Source of the DNA: Ciborinia camelliae
Lineage: Eukaryota > Ascomycota > Leotiomycetes > Helotiales > Sclerotiniaceae
Assembly: GCA_025890175.1 (NCBI GenBank)
Contig: JANPYM010000002.1
Span: 3,159,077 to 3,223,076 of the forward strand
Direction: 5' to 3'
DNA length: 64,000 bases
Part shown: positions 51,307 to 63,196 of the stretch, in pieces
Layout of the letters: each line of letters starts with the position of its first letter
Position numbering within the stretch: position 1 is the first letter of the stretch
Position numbers and translations under genes: made by a program
Notes under the pieces: generated by a model
Told to the model about the DNA's origin: nothing
The model's input: the letters and a program-made list of their open reading frames with translations, nothing else
The model's database searches: none

Positions 51307-52791
51307 TCAATTCTTCTTTCCCTTCTTGACAACTGTTGTCCATTCATCTTCCTCGATAGGAGTCATAATTGTGCGGTTTGTGTTGGCTTTCTTGGTTTTC
51401 TTAACAGTACTTGTGCCATCTGAGGCATAACCAACCACAGCGGCCCATGAAGAAGGCTTAGGGGTGATACCAGTGCTTTGGTAGCTTCGAACAAGGTCAT
51501 CAAGACCATCTTGGGCCATTTCGTCGTCTCGTTCGGCGGAGTTATCAACAAATCCTTCGGACTCGAAGCATTTCCAAGCCTTCTGCTTCTTCTTGCCAAG
51601 GGACACTTTTGAGATGCTCTTAGTTGGTTTTGGCTTTTGCTTTAGCTTTGACTCATAGGCCGTGGTGATTTTCAACACTCGGATCTCTTTCTTGTCTCTC
51701 TGTTCTGTCTTGTCGATAATTTTATCCTCAGTATCGTTTGCCTTTTGTACAATCTCCATTTCAGCCATCAACCTCTCAGGTATGGCCTCATCCACAAAAC
51801 CCTCGCTTTTATCCTCTGCAGCATCAGAGATCCTATCCTCTTCCGTTTCATTGATCTTCTCATCACCCAACTCATCGCCCAACTCATCACCCCCCTCATC
51901 AGCTAACTCATCACCAAATATCTCTGCCTCGGTTTTCATTGCAGTGATCTTTTGACCAGTTGCCCAGTCAAATGTCTTCCGATATTCAAGGATATTTCGA
52001 AAGGCATTTCGTCCAGCCCATCTCCAGAAACCTTCTTCTCTGATGACAGCCTCCTCCTCTTCGCGTCGGATGACTTGGAGATCGTTCTTGATGGCAATGA
52101 TCAGCTTTCCTATCAAATCTTTCCTAGCTTTCGGATTAACGAGTGGGTTAATGTCAATGCCAAGACGGTAGAAGACATCGGGGTCAATGCCACCATATGG
52201 GTCGTTCTTGTAGTCCATTTCGGGTGTGAACTTCTGTTGGTGACCACGGAGCTTAGATTGCCTTACTCGATTTGTTGTCGTGAGCTTCTTGGCCGCCCTT
52301 TGTTGCTTTGGTGTTGGATAGTTGGGGGTCTTGTATTCCTTGTTGGAGGCTGAAGTATGTGGCTGGACAGCATAGGGATCACAATCTTCATTGTCCTCCT
52401 CAATATCATTGTTACTTGTAAGGGAAGTATCGGCACGTCGGTTATCATAAGCATATGTGCCCTCCCAAGCACCTTTGCTTTCATGTACTTGACCGTGCAA
52501 TGCCTCGCTGATGCTGTTAATATCATCTTGACTATAAACATCAATATTTGGTCTGGTCCTCGATCCTAACTTCTTTGCTTTTTTCCTTTCTCGCCTTGTT
52601 AAATTCTCTTCTTCAAAACTCATCTCGGAGATGATGTCAGTTGCTTCGGAAGTGGTCTCAGAGTCTTGCCGTTTCTTCTCAGCCCCATCTTTTCTTGTAG
52701 TCAGTTGAGAACCAAGAGACAAATTTGTTTGGTCAAACGCGTTGATCTCTCGGATGATGTTCAAAATCTCTTTGTGTCGAGTATGATGCAT
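51307..52791 (-). CDS. Unrecognised highly charged protein, about 494 aa
   Basis: A single open frame starting at the first in-frame ATG (52791) and ending at 51307. Composition is very rich in Glu, Asp, Lys and Gln. Features in order: a basic patch RRERKKAKKLGSRTRPN (about residues 66-82), a middle part with DPYGGIDPDVFYRLGIDINP, an acidic run with repeated GDELGDE, and a C terminus WTTVVKKGKKN. The FYRLGIDINPL and RKDLIGKLIIAIKNDLQ segments look folded; the rest is likely disordered. I do not know the family. A possible 3' splice site lies just upstream (TTGAACAG ending at about 52812), so an extra 5' exon or spliced leader is possible. Coding confidence rests on length and consistent composition, not homology. 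Confidence 0.7.
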   Translation of the reverse strand: MHHTRHKEILNIIREINAFDQTNLSLGSQLTTRKDGAEKKRQDSETTSEATDIISEMSFEEENLTRRERKKAKKLGSRTRPNIDVYSQDDINSISEALHGQVHESKGAWEGTYAYDNRRADTSLTSNNDIEEDNEDCDPYAVQPHTSASNKEYKTPNYPTPKQQRAAKKLTTTNRVRQSKLRGHQQKFTPEMDYKNDPYGGIDPDVFYRLGIDINPLVNPKARKDLIGKLIIAIKNDLQVIRREEEEAVIREEGFWRWAGRNAFRNILEYRKTFDWATGQKITAMKTEAEIFGDELADEGGDELGDELGDEKINETEEDRISDAAEDKSEGFVDEAIPERLMAEMEIVQKANDTEDKIIDKTEQRDKKEIRVLKITTAYESKLKQKPKPTKSISKVSLGKKKQKAWKCFESEGFVDNSAERDDEMAQDGLDDLVRSYQSTGITPKPSSWAAVVGYASDGTSTVKKTKKANTNRTIMTPIEEDEWTTVVKKGKKN

Positions 52792-55060
52792 CTCATCAGA
52801 GGTATTGCATCTGTTCAAGTCAGCTACCTAGCTTGGAGAATGGTATGGATCTTTGTTAGTTACCCTAGACACTCATGAGATTTTCCTTGATAGTGTATTC
52901 AGATTAGCATTGCCATTATCGGATGCTTATGGAACTGCAAATATACAAAGAAATTATGCTTGCGGTTTCTGCATCACCCAACATGCATGCCGATTTGACG
53001 ATGAATTGGCCCCTCTCAAACACGCTTGAGAATAGGGCTGTGAGAAGAAGGATGCATTGAACTTACCAAGGAAATGTAGCTGCTGATGAAAGCGGAAGCA
53101 AGGTTCGACATGTTTACCAAGACAGGAGGACTTTGAACGAGCATCTGTGGGCAGGAAGAGAGTGAGCAGATCTGCCAAAAGCCATAGTTGAGATTATGAG
53201 GACTCGACTTACTGTGAAGTGGTGTTGCACATGTTCCACAATGATGCTCTAAGAACTATTATCATACTGCTAGGTAAATATAAGACTATGGATATTCGTA
53301 CCTAAGCCTGGTGATACATCCCATCTATACAAGGTCTTGCCCTTGTAGAGACGATCTTCGCGAGCGATTATTGCCCAGTTCATCATTGCGAGAATTGTAC
53401 AGGGTGGTTGAACTTGAAGTGCTCGGGTTTTTGGTGGCGATGACGTTGGTTACTTTGAGGATTGTAAGCAACTGGTTTTCTAAAATTGAAATTAAGTCGA
53501 AAGAGAAGTCCTCGACCAAATTGGCTTGGTTTTTGTGAATGGATTTTTTAATTTCAAGTTGCGAGTCAATCAAGTTATATTATCGAGAGGCCAAAGGTAA
53601 TAGACAGCCCACAAGGCAACGGTAAGCAAGCAATGGAAGATCAGGGAACCTTGCTGAAAATGCGTGAAGATATTTAGATCCATGGCGATCTCTCCTTGAC
53701 ATGGTCTTAATGAAGTCTTTGGCGTTGACTAGGGGATGATGTAGATATATTGAAGAGGATAGAGGAGAGGAATTATATAACTTACTCGGCACAACACCAG
53801 GACTTTAATGCTAGTTGGTGAAAAGAAATTGTAGATATACCAAGTGATTGCGAGAACGCAAAGGTGTTGTATGAGTTACAATATTGATGCAAATACTGAT
53901 CTTATTTTTGGGTTGGAGTTGTTTGTGTGGGTATCGTATGGTAAACAAGATCGTACTTTAAATAGAAAGATTTGTGAAACTAGTAAGACAAGCGAGAGTA
54001 CTATAGTTCAGTTTATGCTGTCCAACACTGCCGTACGCGGGATACGGATCGAATTTGACCGCACGATGGACCGACTCAAGGCTCCTTGTGTAATCAACTT
54101 AAATGTGATGAGAGTGAATGTGATATATGGTTTGAGTGAATGTCGTTCGTTTGAGTCTAGAAAGTCGCGATGGTTTGGTGAAGAGATAAAATTGTATATC
54201 TCTTTGATCCAGATTCATTCATCACCATCGGGCAGAACTGGTCAATTCTCCAAATCCAATATTCTGCTTCATGTGTGACTTTGAGTTCAGACTATAATAC
54301 TGAGTGAGTGGTTAATGACTTCACTATACAATCACACTTTTGTAAAAGTCTTCTCTTCGACTTGTTGCTCGTGTTTTCAAGTCTCTCTCGAGTTCTCAAG
54401 TATGAAAGAGTGAATGTGAATGTGAATGACGGAATTATTGATTTGTCGTCCTGGTGTAACGGTGTGAGTTGTAAGTTGTAAGTGTGTAAGCGGTGAGTGG
54501 TAAGAGGTGAGGTAAGAGGTAATAGGTAAGTGGTAAGTTGGGTTGGTTTATTAGTATATCAATGAATGATGAAATCTCAATAACTTCTTCGGAGCCCAGT
54601 AACAGTTGCGCAATACTGATATACTGATATGATATGCACCCACCCCTTGAGAAGATATTCCCAGAACTCGATGTTGATTTTGATGGTGATGATGATGTAT
54701 GATGATGAAAGTTGATTTTTGAATGAAAGTCGAATGCTATGTATAGAGAGGGAAAGTCTCACTCTTGTCTTGTCTGATACTGAATTGATACTCAATCAAT
54801 GCTGAATCGATCCTGAACTGGGTTGTTTGTATAAAGAGAATGTTGTCCCTTGAAGAAGGTTGTGAGGGATGGTAAGGTAAAGGACAGTACGGATATCCTC
54901 TATTTGATATATCTACAGTATCAGATAACCAATTGAAAAAAAAAGAAAGGAAAATAAGTAAGAGTAAATGTACCTAGTACGTGTGTAGAATCAAGTGTGA
55001 AAGTGGGGAAATGTCATGTTATGTCATGCTGCTCGATTGGAAGTTTGTTTGTTTAAAAAA

Positions 55061-55093
55061 GGAAGGAAGGAAGGAAGGAAGGAAGGAAGGAAA
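55061..55093. repeat. (GGAA)n microsatellite
   Basis: About eight GGAA units; non-coding. Confidence 0.9.
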
Positions 55094-55217
55094 GGGAAAG
55101 CGTTGATGAGCACCCACCTGGGCAGTACCTACCAACCTTACCTTACCTAGTAGGTATCTAGATCATCTTGACTGCCCAGAGGTGAGGTGTGTTTGAAAGC
55201 TTCCTTGGATAAGTGCA

Positions 55218-55256
55218 CCTCACCTAACCTCACCTAACCTCACCTAACCTCACCTA
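55218..55256. repeat. CACCTAACCT ten-base tandem repeat
   Basis: Three to four perfect units within an ACCT-rich intergenic stretch. Confidence 0.85.
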
Positions 55257-55741
55257 TGGAGTACATGCATACGCATCCATACCTACCCATACTCTAGAAT
55301 TCACTTTGTATAAAGCAGTATTGAATGAGTATAAGTTTCACGAAAAGTTCGTAAAATTCACCTTGTCTTGACTTTATCATCTTGATCCCAATAAAATTCC
55401 AGTACAAAGTGCAGTCCCATTCAAAAGCGACAGTGAACTATCAGGTATATTAGGTGATCGCTTCCATGTGATATTCCTTGAATCATCCCTTCACCAATCC
55501 ATTATTGTCAATTTCACCTGAGTACTGCGTAGATACCCAAAAATTATTAATCCTTAAAAAAGAAACAAAACTTAGATTGCAAAGGGCATTTATCCAACCA
55601 ATATCCTCTTTCCTGTTACGAGGTATATTGTGGTCTCATTGAAACGAAGTTGATTCGCTCGAGTAATGGGTGGCGTGCTTCCTTCCCTGTTGAAAGGTGA
55701 ATGAAGCTTACCGCCATATCCAAAATATGCATACAGCCAGC

Positions 55742-58700
55742 CTACAGGTCACGAACTAGGCGTGCACCGGCCCATGTGTATGGGTAATTACGCTGATACC
55801 AATTGACACTACATGATTCAGTTAGTATTGGGTACAAAGGAAGAATTAGTTTTCCTTGGCTCACAATGTCTTTCTACCAGCAATACGAGGATGAGTTGCC
55901 CAAGATCCCCCGAGAATAACGTTGTGTTTTCCGTCAAAGAAGTCGACTATGAAGATTAGTTTCCAGACACATATAGTATAAGGAATGGGAGACAAACCAG
56001 TGTAGGCAGGATATAATTTCATTGGCTCAAATCCTTCATGTTGGCTAAGGGGAGAGCTGGTCCATTCCCAAACACCACCCATATCAGCCTGTCCTGCAAG
56101 TTTATTACCTCCGGCAGTGACGGAGATTGGATGCCAGTTTTTAAATCCTACATTGGCACCTTCAAGGTTGGTGAAAAGCTCTTGCGAGCTTTCACCAATC
56201 TGAGAGGGTTGGGATGGCGGTGTCTCTTCGACACCTTCGTTAATAAGATGCCTGTTTAAACAATTAGCCATTATCTGTGTGGGATATGGTACTATAATTC
56301 TGAGCTTACCCATTGACAGCTGGGACAGTCTTTCCCAAATGTCTCTCTGCTTTCTTGATGTTCAAACCATCAACGTGGCTGTAAATACTTCGCGTCTCCT
56401 CAACAGTTGGAATTCGTCCCCCCATCCAAATTGCACATCTAGAAAGCTCATCGTACGAAGCAAAGACCGGCCAATCTAAAGCATACTCAAGGGGAACTAG
56501 ACCATATACTGTTCGAACAGCCTTGCCTTCGAGATATTCTTTCGTTAGCGGAGGCGGATTTGTCCCATTTGTACTTCCATTACTGTACCCACTCAGATTA
56601 CCATTGGTGTAGCCATTGATCTTTGGATGTTGAACCCATGAGGCCGGAATTTTGGTTTCTTGTATTTGTTCTAGATAACGAGCGTACTATTATTGTTTAG
56701 AGGAAAGTCTTCTGAAGCCCCATATGTTTCTTACCTCTTCATTGGTAATGGGTCGTCCCTTGGCTTCAAAAGATTGAACCACAACTTTTCGGGACGGCTT
56801 TTCATTATCCCTGTATATCATTGTCAGCTTTTCTTTGTGCTGGAATTGAGTGTGTCCGATATACCACCCGAAGTGATTATCAGGCCCAGAATTGTCTTCT
56901 GGGTCGTCTAATCCAATTTTGATTTCCTGTTCTGGAATGGTAAACCACTCATTTGGCACTCGAGACATCTCGGCTAGCTTTGCTTCTTCTTTGAAGTCTG
57001 GCCTAGCAGTAGTAGGTGGAGTAGTTTTGTCACTTTGCAGTAACATGTACAAGAGAGTTTCCAGATGCATAGCTTCATGTTCAAATCCCAACCAAAGTGC
57101 GCGACCGAGATTTCTGGGGATATCTTGGCTTGCATATAGCTTTTGAACCTTTCCTCTCACCTTTTCTTGATACAACAAAATCTCCTCAAGTGGTGGCCAC
57201 TCATCCGGAATCTCGGAATGAGCATGGCATTGCTCAGGATTGTCAACATCCGGATCAATTCCCCTTTCAAAGATTGCGGGATAGTAAGAAGGCTCACATA
57301 GTGGCTCCTTCGTGACCTTATTTAATTGCATATCCAGGAATGTTGGGATATGCCCCAAGTAAAATATGCAAGCATTTCGAAGTTTGATTGGTTTCTCAAC
57401 CAATTCTTCATTTGGGATCATTTTTCTGGTGACAGTATCCCATACTGACCACAACCCTTTCCAGTCCCCAAATGTTGGGGCAGTAGACGAGGCATAGACT
57501 TTTGGATTCGAGTCAAATGACATTGTGTCCTTTGTCAGGAGGTGGATATCTTCGAATTCACGTCAGTAGACACCCAATGTAATAGAAACAACAATCCTTC
57601 CAATAAAAACAAGTTTGGTATATATCATGCCATTTTAGTAACAGCCCCAAAAGAGCAAATTAAGCATGCGCCACAATACCACGATTGGAAGTTGACCCCC
57701 ACAATGGCGGTTCCGGTGACAACCTCCACATGTGAAATTGCCGATTCAAGCCGAAACCGAGAAAAATAAATATGATAGGCTACTTACTATATTCGTCGGT
57801 AGAAGCGGACCACTTCTGAGCTTCCCTCATCCCGGCATCTTTCAATAGCTTGGTTGTTTCCTCGGGTGAATATTTAAAACTTACTTCTATCTTCACACGT
57901 TCTCCAGCTTTGACAAGAACATCTTGAACAGTAACATCGCGAGATGGCGAATAGAACGCCTGGTGACGGCCTCCTTGCGTGTCATATACATACTCTCCAA
58001 TAACTCTCCAATCGGTGATATCAAATGCGTTCTCTCCAAGGATTTCATTTGCCTGGACTAAACCGTTTAAGATAAATCTTGCGCTATAGTAAGCAGACGA
58101 TCGTTGATTGTTGATGTATGTAGATACATACCTGTGAGTAACCCCTTTCTCGTCTTGCAATCAGAATTAAGGTTAGCTTCAAGCAGAGATTTGGGGTTGG
58201 ATCGACAAACCATTGTAAGCATGGCTATAACAGAGAATTAGTAAATATAACCTTGAAAAAATAATGCATTGGGACTCACTAGATTTTTTCCGGGTTACTC
58301 GTCGCATCAATGGCAATAATAAACATGTCCGAGGAGCTCAAAACTTCCGCAAAGCTCTTCAAAAATGATGATGCATCGTGTCTTTGGAAGTTGCCTGCAC
58401 GTGGTAAGTTGATTGCCCGTAACATGAGTTCAAAGGACAAACCAATGCTAGATCCCATCGACAGAACACATTTTGGCCTAGAAGAGTTTTCTCGGAGTTT
58501 CAGCCATTCAAGACCATCGTCGTATGTGCCATGAAGCCCATGACATCTAACATGCTTGAATTCTGGGACTTGTTCTAGAGTCCTCTTCAACTCTCTCAAA
58601 GACAGATCAAGCGCATAGTAGTCGATGGATTTTCCAGCCGCATCTAAAGCCCGTAGTAGTATACTCACCTTTCGCAAATTACTGTTCGCTGTTAGTTCTA

Positions 58701-59157
58701 AAAGCTTCAAGACTTAACGAAAAATACAAACCCGCTCCCCAGCTCAACAACCATGGAATTAGAAGGTATGTTTGCGGCAATACTCTCCGCGGAACGTTCA
58801 AGGACATCAATCTCTGCGTTTGTAAGGTAGTATTCGGATAAATAAGTGATCTGAATCCAGGTTAACATGACGGACAAAAATCCAACGTGAATAAACACTA
58901 ACTTCTTCATAGATTTGTAGACCCCGCTCATCATATAGAAGCAGGGTAGGCAAACTCTTAAGACCACTTTGTGGCCTCAAAGATGCCAAGATTTCACTTT
59001 TCAACTCGATCTCGGCACCATCATGACCGATATCGATGATATCAAAAGTTGAATTGTGCCTTGATCTGGATTTGCCTCCCGTGACTTTCGTCACATGAGG
59101 AGAAACGCTTGAGATGTCCTCGGCAGCAGTACCGTTGGAGACGCTAGGAATGGTCAT
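55742..59157 (-). CDS. Ergothioneine biosynthesis protein Egt1, 898 aa, 11 exons
   Basis: Makes hercynine from histidine (SAM-dependent trimethylation), then couples it with cysteine using oxygen to form hercynylcysteine sulfoxide. Exons: 59157-58903, 58850-58732, 58681-58280, 58224-58211, 58153-58132, 58077-57788, 57549-56735, 56686-56310, 56251-55998, 55946-55865, 55808-55742; 2697 nt, all junction phases agree. The N-terminal half is an EgtD-like methyltransferase (LLYDERGLQIYEEITYLSEY, SAM motif VVELGSGNLRKV, later YNDEKGVTHRFILNGL). The DinB-like part carries the iron triad His434 (YLGHIP) and His525/His529 (HEAMHLE). The C-terminal formylglycine-generating-like domain has GGVWEWTSSPL, GGSWATHPRIAGR and ends WAGARLVRDL. 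Length is close to the Neurospora enzyme as I recall it. Start chosen at ATG 59157, with no in-frame ATG upstream in that open frame. The 238-bp intron 57787-57550 is the longest and least certain. Confidence 0.95.
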
Positions 59158-60357
59158 TGTGCTAAAAGAGTTGACACTCAAAAGAATTGTGCAATATTGA
59201 TTTAATATCAACGTATCCAAAGCTAGGGTAGAGTTGAAAGAAAAAGATACTTATGGGTGTGTGTGGAATGGGAGGTAGCAATGATTTTAGTTGAGGAATG
59301 ATCGAGGGAACTAATATAGGCTCCCAGCCTGGTGGGAAAATGTAATAGCCGAGGAGTTCTCACAACCTTACCATTACCGGTATTGACTTGGCCATGGTAT
59401 TGACTTACGACCTCTTGAACCTATTACAAAGGGACTCGAGTAAAAAAGCTCCGGGTTAAGAAGAAGAAGGAGGAGAAGGCGGGGGATGGCTTATGCAGGT
59501 CAGGTCATAGTAGAAAAAAAAGGAGCAAAAAGGACCTGAAAGGGTAAGAATGATTGAATGGGTGAATGGAGAAAGAATCGTTCTTTCCTTCTTCGTTCGT
59601 TCTTTGTAAGGATAAGGATCAATCATACCAGACCTGCCTAGGATCTGTTGTCCCCCACATAAAACGTAAGGGGTGACCTCATATTACTCATCCCCGCTAC
59701 CTATAATGGACGAACGTGTGAGACTCTAGACTCTTTTTAGGTAGGTACGGAGATCCATTAGTTACTGTACGGAGTACCTAGTAGTTATTAGTCATCAAGG
59801 TAGTTCCAACTTGATTTGATTTGCGTCTATGGATGGATGAAACCAACCTGGAAGTTTCCTGGAAGTTTCCTGGAAATTCGGGGGAAACCTATGAAATGAA
59901 CCTTGTCGTACTCATGAATCAGCAGATTATTTTCCCTCTTTGACTCGCTGGATATTTCCCCAGTGACAAATTATTACATGTGTGTAATCAGCATCACCTT
60001 AAACCTTACAGATATCATTAACCCTTGGCAACCTCTTAAAAAGCTGACAAGAGCTCGGTCATCAATACCTGCATGTGTCGAATGATATCTGGAATGAGTT
60101 CAGCATCGACTAGAGTACAGGTTGAAGCTCCATCATCTTTCCCGAATCCCGATAAAACTCAATGATCATCCACATCACGTGATATAATCTAATCTTATCG
60201 GCCCTGGGTTGCCCCGTGCGTTTGTTTACTTTCACGATCTTTGCAAACAACGAGGAGGATCAAATCTACAAAACACACCAAAATACAAGAATTGAGTACA
60301 ACATTCTGCACTGTCTACTTCAAATCTACGATATAAAACAAAACAACTTAATACAGG
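59158..60357. promoter_or_regulatory. Divergent promoter region between egt1 and nuf2
   Basis: 1.2 kb containing both promoters. AT-rich, with AAGAAG/GGAG purine runs near 59455-59485. No coding signal seen. Confidence 0.5.
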
Positions 60358-61847
60358 ATGTCTTACAATCCTCGAATGAGCCTTGCTCCCAGTTCGCAAC
60401 AACAAAACCGAGGCAAGAAGAAGGAAGAAGAGAGCGATTCATTCATGCGCTTGGTGAGATAGTTATACAATGATCACATTGAACTCTTACTGATTATAGT
60501 AGCCCGATAAAGAAATCGCAGGATGTATCAGCGACATAGGGGTACCTTTCACTGCTGCGGACCTCTTAAAGCCCAACCCTCTCCAGATCCAAATGATCTT
60601 CGAATGGTTTGCGGAACTTCTTATGAACACTACTCGAGATACAGTCGACCCTGCTATGCGTGCAGCATCCGAAGACATATGTGAAGAATACCCAGATATA
60701 GTTCCGGCAGAAACACGAAATCTCATGGGTTTCTATGTTAGTCTGCGCAAATTGCTGTTTGAATGTGGCATTACGGACTTCTCGTTTCAGGACTTGTACA
60801 AACCAACACACGACCGCCTAGTGAAGATATTTTCCTACATCATAAACTTTGTGCGATTCAGAGAGAGCCAAACCCAAGTCATTGATGAGCATTTCAACAG
60901 GGCCGAGACGACAAAGGTCCGAATCGAGACGCTATATATGGAGAACCAAGAGATGGAAAGTCGTTTGGATGAGTTAAAGCGGAACCGCAAGGCAATGGAG
61001 GTACATATTGCAGAGAAGGTTAAGCGCAATGAAGAACTGAAGAGAAGACTCTTGGAACTGCGCCAAAGCCAAGACAAAATGGCACGACGGTTTGAAGGAC
61101 TCACGAAAAAGAAGAAGGAGATGACTGCTATTCTGGAGGAGAAGACTGCAGCGACCATTGAATTGAGGCAAGAAAGCTCGAAATTACAACCATATGTCTC
61201 TCAATCACCGGCTGCGCTGCAGGCATCATTGACAGAATTAAGTAATGCTCTCAACACGGACAAGTCACAAATAGACGCCTTTGATCGACGAGCCCGTGCC
61301 TTGCAAACTTCGACCGATACATTTACGGTAGTCTCTGCAGATGTAGTCTCGTGTACGAAATTGCTCGACGAGATTTCGATCGAATTGGCCAAGGAGGAAG
61401 ATGAAAACGTAAAGGTGGCCAGACAGCGAGATGCACTCGGTGAAAGAGGAAATAATGTTCGCGAAGTGGAAAGAACCGAGGGGTTGCTACAGCGTCAATT
61501 ATCAAAATGGCTCGAGCGAACAGAGAAATTGAGAGACGGCAGCAAAGAAAAGGCTATGAGTGCTAAAGAGAGGATGGAAGAATTACGAGCTGTGCATAGA
61601 AAGCTCACAGAAGAGAGGAGCGACAAAGGGAGAGAAATGGAGAGGAGGAAAGTAAGGATAGAGCAAACAGAAAAAAAGGTATTGCATCCAAGGCCTCTTG
61701 AGAATGACTTGCAGATTCACTGACATAATATAGATGGCGGACTTGAAAGAAAACATCGAAAACGAAATACACAGTGCGCACGACGAGTTCTTAAAGATGG
61801 ACTCGCATATCAAACTATACATCACTGAGATGGAGCAGTCTATTTGA
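60358..61847 (+). CDS. Kinetochore protein Nuf2, 461 aa, three exons
   Basis: Component of the four-subunit Ndc80 complex that attaches kinetochores to spindle microtubules. Exons 60358-60453, 60503-61678 and 61734-61847 (1386 nt). Residues about 28-165 form the calponin-homology-like head: [36 protein letters not shown], then [20 protein letters not shown] and [11 protein letters not shown], all characteristic of Nuf2. From about 170 to the end it is almost continuous coiled coil, through which it pairs with Ndc80. Length matches other fungal Nuf2 proteins. The third exon supplies only the last 37 residues (from [20 protein letters not shown]). Convergent with the gene at 62018, only 170 bp away. 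Confidence 0.96.
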
Positions 61848-62017
61848 TTTGGAGTAACAGTTTTTGGATTTCTATGTTGGACTAGCGATCATGACAATCA
61901 TAGTAATGAATGGGTATGAAGGGTTGGGGGGTGACTGGTGGCGTTTGGGTATACCTATTGATATAGCATGATAATGAACTTGGAGCAAACTTATTCCTTC
62001 CTCTGTCGGCAGATATT

Positions 62018-62851
62018 TTACACATGATGCTCCCAGTCTCCTTTCCCAAAATCAAACCATCTCGCGAATATCCGTCCAACTTCTACAGTCCTCCCACTCC
62101 AACCGCTATCTTCACCCTCAAATCCAGCACGCTTCATACTTCCATTAAGCATTGGGACTTTTTCGTCCCATCCCTTCCATGTTCGTTTCTCTCGTCCCAT
62201 GTCCTCATCCGATCTTGTCCCATCCCTATCATTATTTTCGGTTCCAAAATCGCCCTCTCCGTCCACCTGCATCTCCCCACCCCTCTCAATCTCCCTTCTC
62301 ATCTCCTCCAAACATACCACTACCCTCTCGTCCCTTCCACCCATCGCAACCAGGCCCGCCAAGCTCCTACTTAACCCCTGCGCACTCCACTCACTCGTAT
62401 CCCTATGTAGCTCCACCAATCCATACACCACGACCATCGCCCTTTTCTTTCCCACCTTATCCCATTTCCGATCCGGAGGCGCTTCGACTTTCGAAGATGT
62501 CTCAGGGGAGTGAACGGATAGATATGCGCGCAGATGAGAGGTGGTAGGAATGTAGATTAGGGAAATATGACGGGAGAGCGATATTTGATGGAGGGTTTTT
62601 AGGAGGAGTGTGTGAGCTGGCGTTTGGGATTGTACGGTAGTACATGTTGGGTTTGGAGGAGAGGAGGGTATATCGTTCGAGGATGCGGAAGGTGGTAGTG
62701 TGTTTGAGGTGATATCTGCGAGGAGGGATGATAGGAATGCTGCGCGAGGTTTGCAGATTAAGATGGTGGTAGGATAGGCACTATGCCCTAAGATCCAAGT
62801 TAGGAGTTCAGAAGGAAGAGCTGGGGGGAGTGCGATAGGTGAGGGTGACAT
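62018..62851 (-). CDS. Unrecognised protein, 277 aa
   Basis: A single exon with ATG at 62851. Two hydrophobic strand-like segments (TTILICKPRAAFLSSLL at about 28-44 and RAMVVVYGLVELHRDTSEWS at about 138-157) and a helix SLSRHISLIYIPTTSHLRAYL suggest an alpha/beta fold. The pattern loosely recalls RecA/Rad51-paralogue-like proteins lacking a P-loop, but I cannot name the family. The C-terminal third is acidic and disordered, except for a final RTVEVGRIFARWFDFGKGDW that looks conserved. It shares a short (345-bp) divergent promoter with apl6. The plus strand also has open frames here, but they are C/T-rich shadows. Confidence 0.7.
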   Translation of the reverse strand: MSPSPIALPPALPSELLTWILGHSAYPTTILICKPRAAFLSSLLADITSNTLPPSASSNDIPSSPPNPTCTTVQSQTPAHTLLLKTLHQISLSRHISLIYIPTTSHLRAYLSVHSPETSSKVEAPPDRKWDKVGKKRAMVVVYGLVELHRDTSEWSAQGLSRSLAGLVAMGGRDERVVVCLEEMRREIERGGEMQVDGEGDFGTENNDRDGTRSDEDMGREKRTWKGWDEKVPMLNGSMKRAGFEGEDSGWSGRTVEVGRIFARWFDFGKGDWEHHV

Positions 62852-63196
62852 TTTGAATGCAGTGCGGTTATTGTTCTTTCGGCGCCGGATGCGACAATGA
62901 TATTCATTTCTAGAGAATTGAGCTGGAATTAGTGCTGAATGTTAATGATCCATAGTAAAACGTATTCCACGAAATCTGTACCAAGAGAATTATACCATAA
63001 ACACTTATATACTCGAGTATACAATATAAAATTATGTAGAAAACAAAGGATTAATTCTCAGAGGTTGTCGTATCCAAAATGATGCAATCCGCAAATATGC
63101 GGAGCCTACCTAGGTAATCAACGATCGCTTATAGCCCCACCATTAGAAGCTCCCGTTGATCATGTTCCTCTGTAATCTCACTTCGTCGTCCATGAC
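62852..63196. promoter_or_regulatory. Short bidirectional promoter
   Basis: The 345 bp between the divergent 277-aa gene and apl6; AT-rich with a GGCGCC palindrome at about 62881. No coding signal. Confidence 0.5.

Larger units (their letters stand above)
52792..55741. other. Intergenic, promoter of the charged-protein gene plus repeats
   Basis: No gene supported. Minus-strand frame 52954-53178 could be part of a spliced leader of the gene to its left, but is unproven. A (GGAA)n run lies at 55061-55093 and a ten-base CACCTAACCT array at 55218-55256. Confidence 0.45.

Noticed and set aside
62024..62547. Plus-strand frames of 104-131 codons
   Set aside because: C/T-rich shadows of the 277-aa minus-strand gene.
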